This document shows positions 9,029 through 10,364 of a stretch of DNA of 10,364 nt, one piece after another. The notes beneath the pieces are model-generated. The model saw nothing but the letters and a program-made list of their open reading frames with translations. It searched no databases and had not been told where the DNA came from. The DNA lies in assembly GCA_002897115.2 (NCBI GenBank), contig BCIH01000002.1, positions 1,806,673-1,817,036 on the forward strand. Reading direction: 5' to 3'. How positions within the stretch are numbered: position 1 is the stretch's first letter; each line of letters begins with the position of its first letter. This DNA is from Prototheca cutis (taxonomy: Eukaryota; Chlorophyta; Trebouxiophyceae; Chlorellales; Chlorellaceae). A program made the translations under genes and the position numbers.

Positions 9029-9779
9029 ATGGCGACGCGCGGACTCAGGGCGGCGTCGATCATGGTATGCACCCACGTCATTGCCACTGCCTTGATATCA
9101 TGCAAATTACGTGTACCATGGGTTGACAGAAACAGTGCCATTACCCCCTTGCCTCAGGCACGGGCGGTTCAGACCCGGCACCAGTCCAGCGCGGCCGTGG
9201 GCCGGCTGAATCACATCGCCATCGCCGTGCCAGACCTGGCTGCTGCGGCGGACAAGTACCGCTCGGTCCTGGGCGTGAGCGTCAGCGAGCCCCAGCCCGT
9301 GCCGGAGCACGGCGTGACCGTGGTGTTTGTGCAGCTGGAAAATACCAAGCTGGAGCTGCTCGAACCACTTGGTGAGAACTCTCCAATCGCCAACTTTTTG
9401 AAGAAGAATCCCCTGGGCGGCATGCACCACATGTGCCTGGAGGTAGAGGACGTTAAGGCGCGCTGTGGTGGAGTAATGTGTTTTTAACGCGTGTGCATCT
9501 GTCTGAGTGTGTGGGGTTGTGGCTGCCCTGTGTGTGGGGAGGGCCCCCAGCGTACGCGACAGGCGACGATGCCTGTGGGCGGTCCCTGTGCACGCCATCA
9601 GACCCCAACTCCGAACCCTAAACCCCTTGCAGGCGAGCATGGGTGCGATTGCGTCGAGCGTCAGGCTGCTTTCAGAGGAGCCCAAGATTGGAGCCCATGG
9701 CAATCCAGTCGTTTTTGTCCACCCCAAGGACATGGGCGGTGTGCTCACAGAGCTCGAGGAGGTCGGCAAGCAGCAGTGA
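9029..9779 (+). CDS. MCEE: Mitochondrial methylmalonyl-CoA epimerase, three exons, about 165 aa
   Basis: Exons: 9029-9064, 9158-about 9472, 9633-9779. The acceptors at 9157 and 9632 are clear. The donor of intron 2 is uncertain: GTAATG at 9473 (used here, 165 aa) or GTTAAG at 9452 (7 residues shorter); neither matches the family spacing exactly. The protein is a glyoxalase/VOC-fold enzyme with LNHIAIAVPD at 29-38, NTKLELLEPLGE, GGMHHMCLEV, KIGAHG and HPKDMGGVLTELEE at the end. The four metal-ligand positions of the family fit His31, Glu78, His103 and Glu157, aligned from memory of the fold. The spliced N-terminus is rich in Arg, Ala and Ser without acidic residues, as in mitochondrial targeting peptides. 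Known role: it converts (S)- to (R)-methylmalonyl-CoA between propionyl-CoA carboxylase and the B12-dependent mutase. Intron 1 (9065-9157) is 93 nt, a multiple of three, and has no in-frame stop. Confidence 0.9.
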
Positions 9780-10199
9780 GGCTGAAATGAAGCCGATGAC
9801 GAATGAAGCCAAAGGGTGAACAGGCCTGTACCGTGCAGGGCAAAAATGATGAAACCTTGTCGAGATTCATCGACTCCCACCTGCGCAGCAAGGGCATGTC
9901 TCCCAAAATGCCCTGTTGGACCACATCCCCTTGCTGCGTTGCCCAGAAAATGGGCTTAGTTCCTTCATGGGACGGGTCGTGCAAGGAGGCTTTAGAAAGT
10001 CCTGGAAATTGACCCTGGCACGACACCGGGTCTCCCGAGGCGGGTCGGCCAGTGGGAAGTCGGTACAACACACGGGGACTCCCCGCTGACCTATCTATTT
10101 CATGCACCCATTACAATGACGGGTGCAAAGCGAATGGCCCGCAACTTTTGGGGTAGCGGGCGGGAGGTGCACCAAAACGCCATGACGACCGTCAAGGCG
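9780..10199. other. Epimerase 3' region, non-coding
   Basis: 420 bp after the epimerase stop. I find no plus-strand TGTAA here, so its poly(A) site is not located. The open frames are short and without domain character. The right part probably holds the 3' UTR of a minus-strand gene, because a TGTAA on that strand lies at 10111-10115. Confidence 0.55.
10103..10127 (-). terminator. Hairpin with TGTAA in its loop, candidate 3' end of a minus-strand gene
   Basis: TGCACCC (10103-10109) and GGGTGCA (10121-10127) form a perfect 7-bp inverted repeat around an 11-nt loop. On the minus strand that loop contains TGTAA (10115-10111). It lies 85 nt beyond the stop codon of the tentative minus-strand terminal exon at 10200-10286, which would make it that gene's poly(A) signal. 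Confidence 0.35.
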
Positions 10200-10286
10200 T
10201 CAGTGCGTGCGATCTGGCAGCGCAGGTTCCATGGTCTTCTGGACGAATAGGAGAGCCAGGTCGACATCAGCTCGTGAGTTCCCGTT
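10200..10286 (-). CDS. Possible terminal exon of an unidentified minus-strand gene
   Basis: Tentative. On the minus strand a good acceptor (pyrimidine-rich CGTCTTCCAG, ending at 10287) is followed by 28 codons and a TGA at 10202-10200. The peptide includes DVDLALLFVQKTMEPALPD, an amphipathic stretch that looks coding, and a TGTAA lies 85 nt downstream. A possible donor GTGAAG near 10360 would give an intron of about 74 nt, with the rest of the gene beyond the right edge. I do not recognise the protein. A competing 86-codon minus-strand frame (10360-10100) looks less protein-like. Confidence 0.3.
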   Translation of the reverse strand, partial: NGNSRADVDLALLFVQKTMEPALPDRTH

Positions 10287-10364
10287 CTGGAAGACGGTGC
10301 TGTCCCTTGCGTGGTGGCATTCTGGCGCCCTTCACCAGAGCAGCAGGTGGGAGACTTCACGCCG

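Noticed and set aside
9614..9626. Telomere-like CCCTAAACCC in epimerase intron 2, with a similar CCCTAACCC in reductase intron 8
   Set aside because: Each is a single short copy, not a tandem array, and lies inside an intron between ordinary exons. They do not indicate a chromosome end.

Overview
The window looks like nuclear DNA of a green alga, most likely a trebouxiophyte of the Chlorella/Auxenochlorella/Prototheca group. Four lines of evidence support this. All genes are split by short GT-AG introns of about 90-250 nt. The left-edge gene starts like the HUP/STP hexose/H+ symporters of Chlorella and plants. Candidate poly(A) signals are the green-algal TGTAA rather than AATAAA. The large kinase has the GAF + kinase architecture with low-complexity inserts that is common in chlorophytes. 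The lineage is inferred from protein character only. One ambiguous base (position 122) and a 33-G homopolymer point to a draft assembly.

Layout, left to right. Positions 1-396 (minus) hold the first two exons of a hexose transporter that runs off the left edge, with a TATA-like element at 496-502. Positions 397-1681 are non-coding: transporter promoter plus the 3' UTR of the next gene. Positions 1682-5181 (minus) hold a sensor-type protein kinase in three exons, modelled at 1066 aa: possible N-myristoylation signal, disordered linker, bacterial-style GAF, PAS-like region, and a TKL-like kinase domain. Positions 5182-6041 are a head-to-head intergenic region. Positions 6042-8615 (plus) hold an aldo/keto reductase of 338 aa in ten exons, with the full catalytic tetrad. 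Positions 9029-9779 (plus) hold a mitochondrial methylmalonyl-CoA epimerase in three exons, about 165 aa. Positions 9780-10364 are mostly non-coding, with a possible minus-strand terminal exon near the right edge and a TGTAA signal in the loop of a small inverted repeat.

The genes do not form an obvious pathway. They are individually transcribed nuclear genes: sugar import, signalling, NADPH-dependent carbonyl reduction, and propionyl-CoA/methylmalonyl-CoA metabolism. Kinase and reductase are divergent and may share a promoter region; reductase and epimerase are tandem. I do not see a CRISPR array, intact mobile element, RNA gene or novel multi-gene system. The points most worth following up are the sensor kinase with its putative lipid anchor, the stop-free 93-nt intron inside the epimerase targeting region, the poly-G tract in a reductase intron, and the hairpin-loop poly(A) signal.
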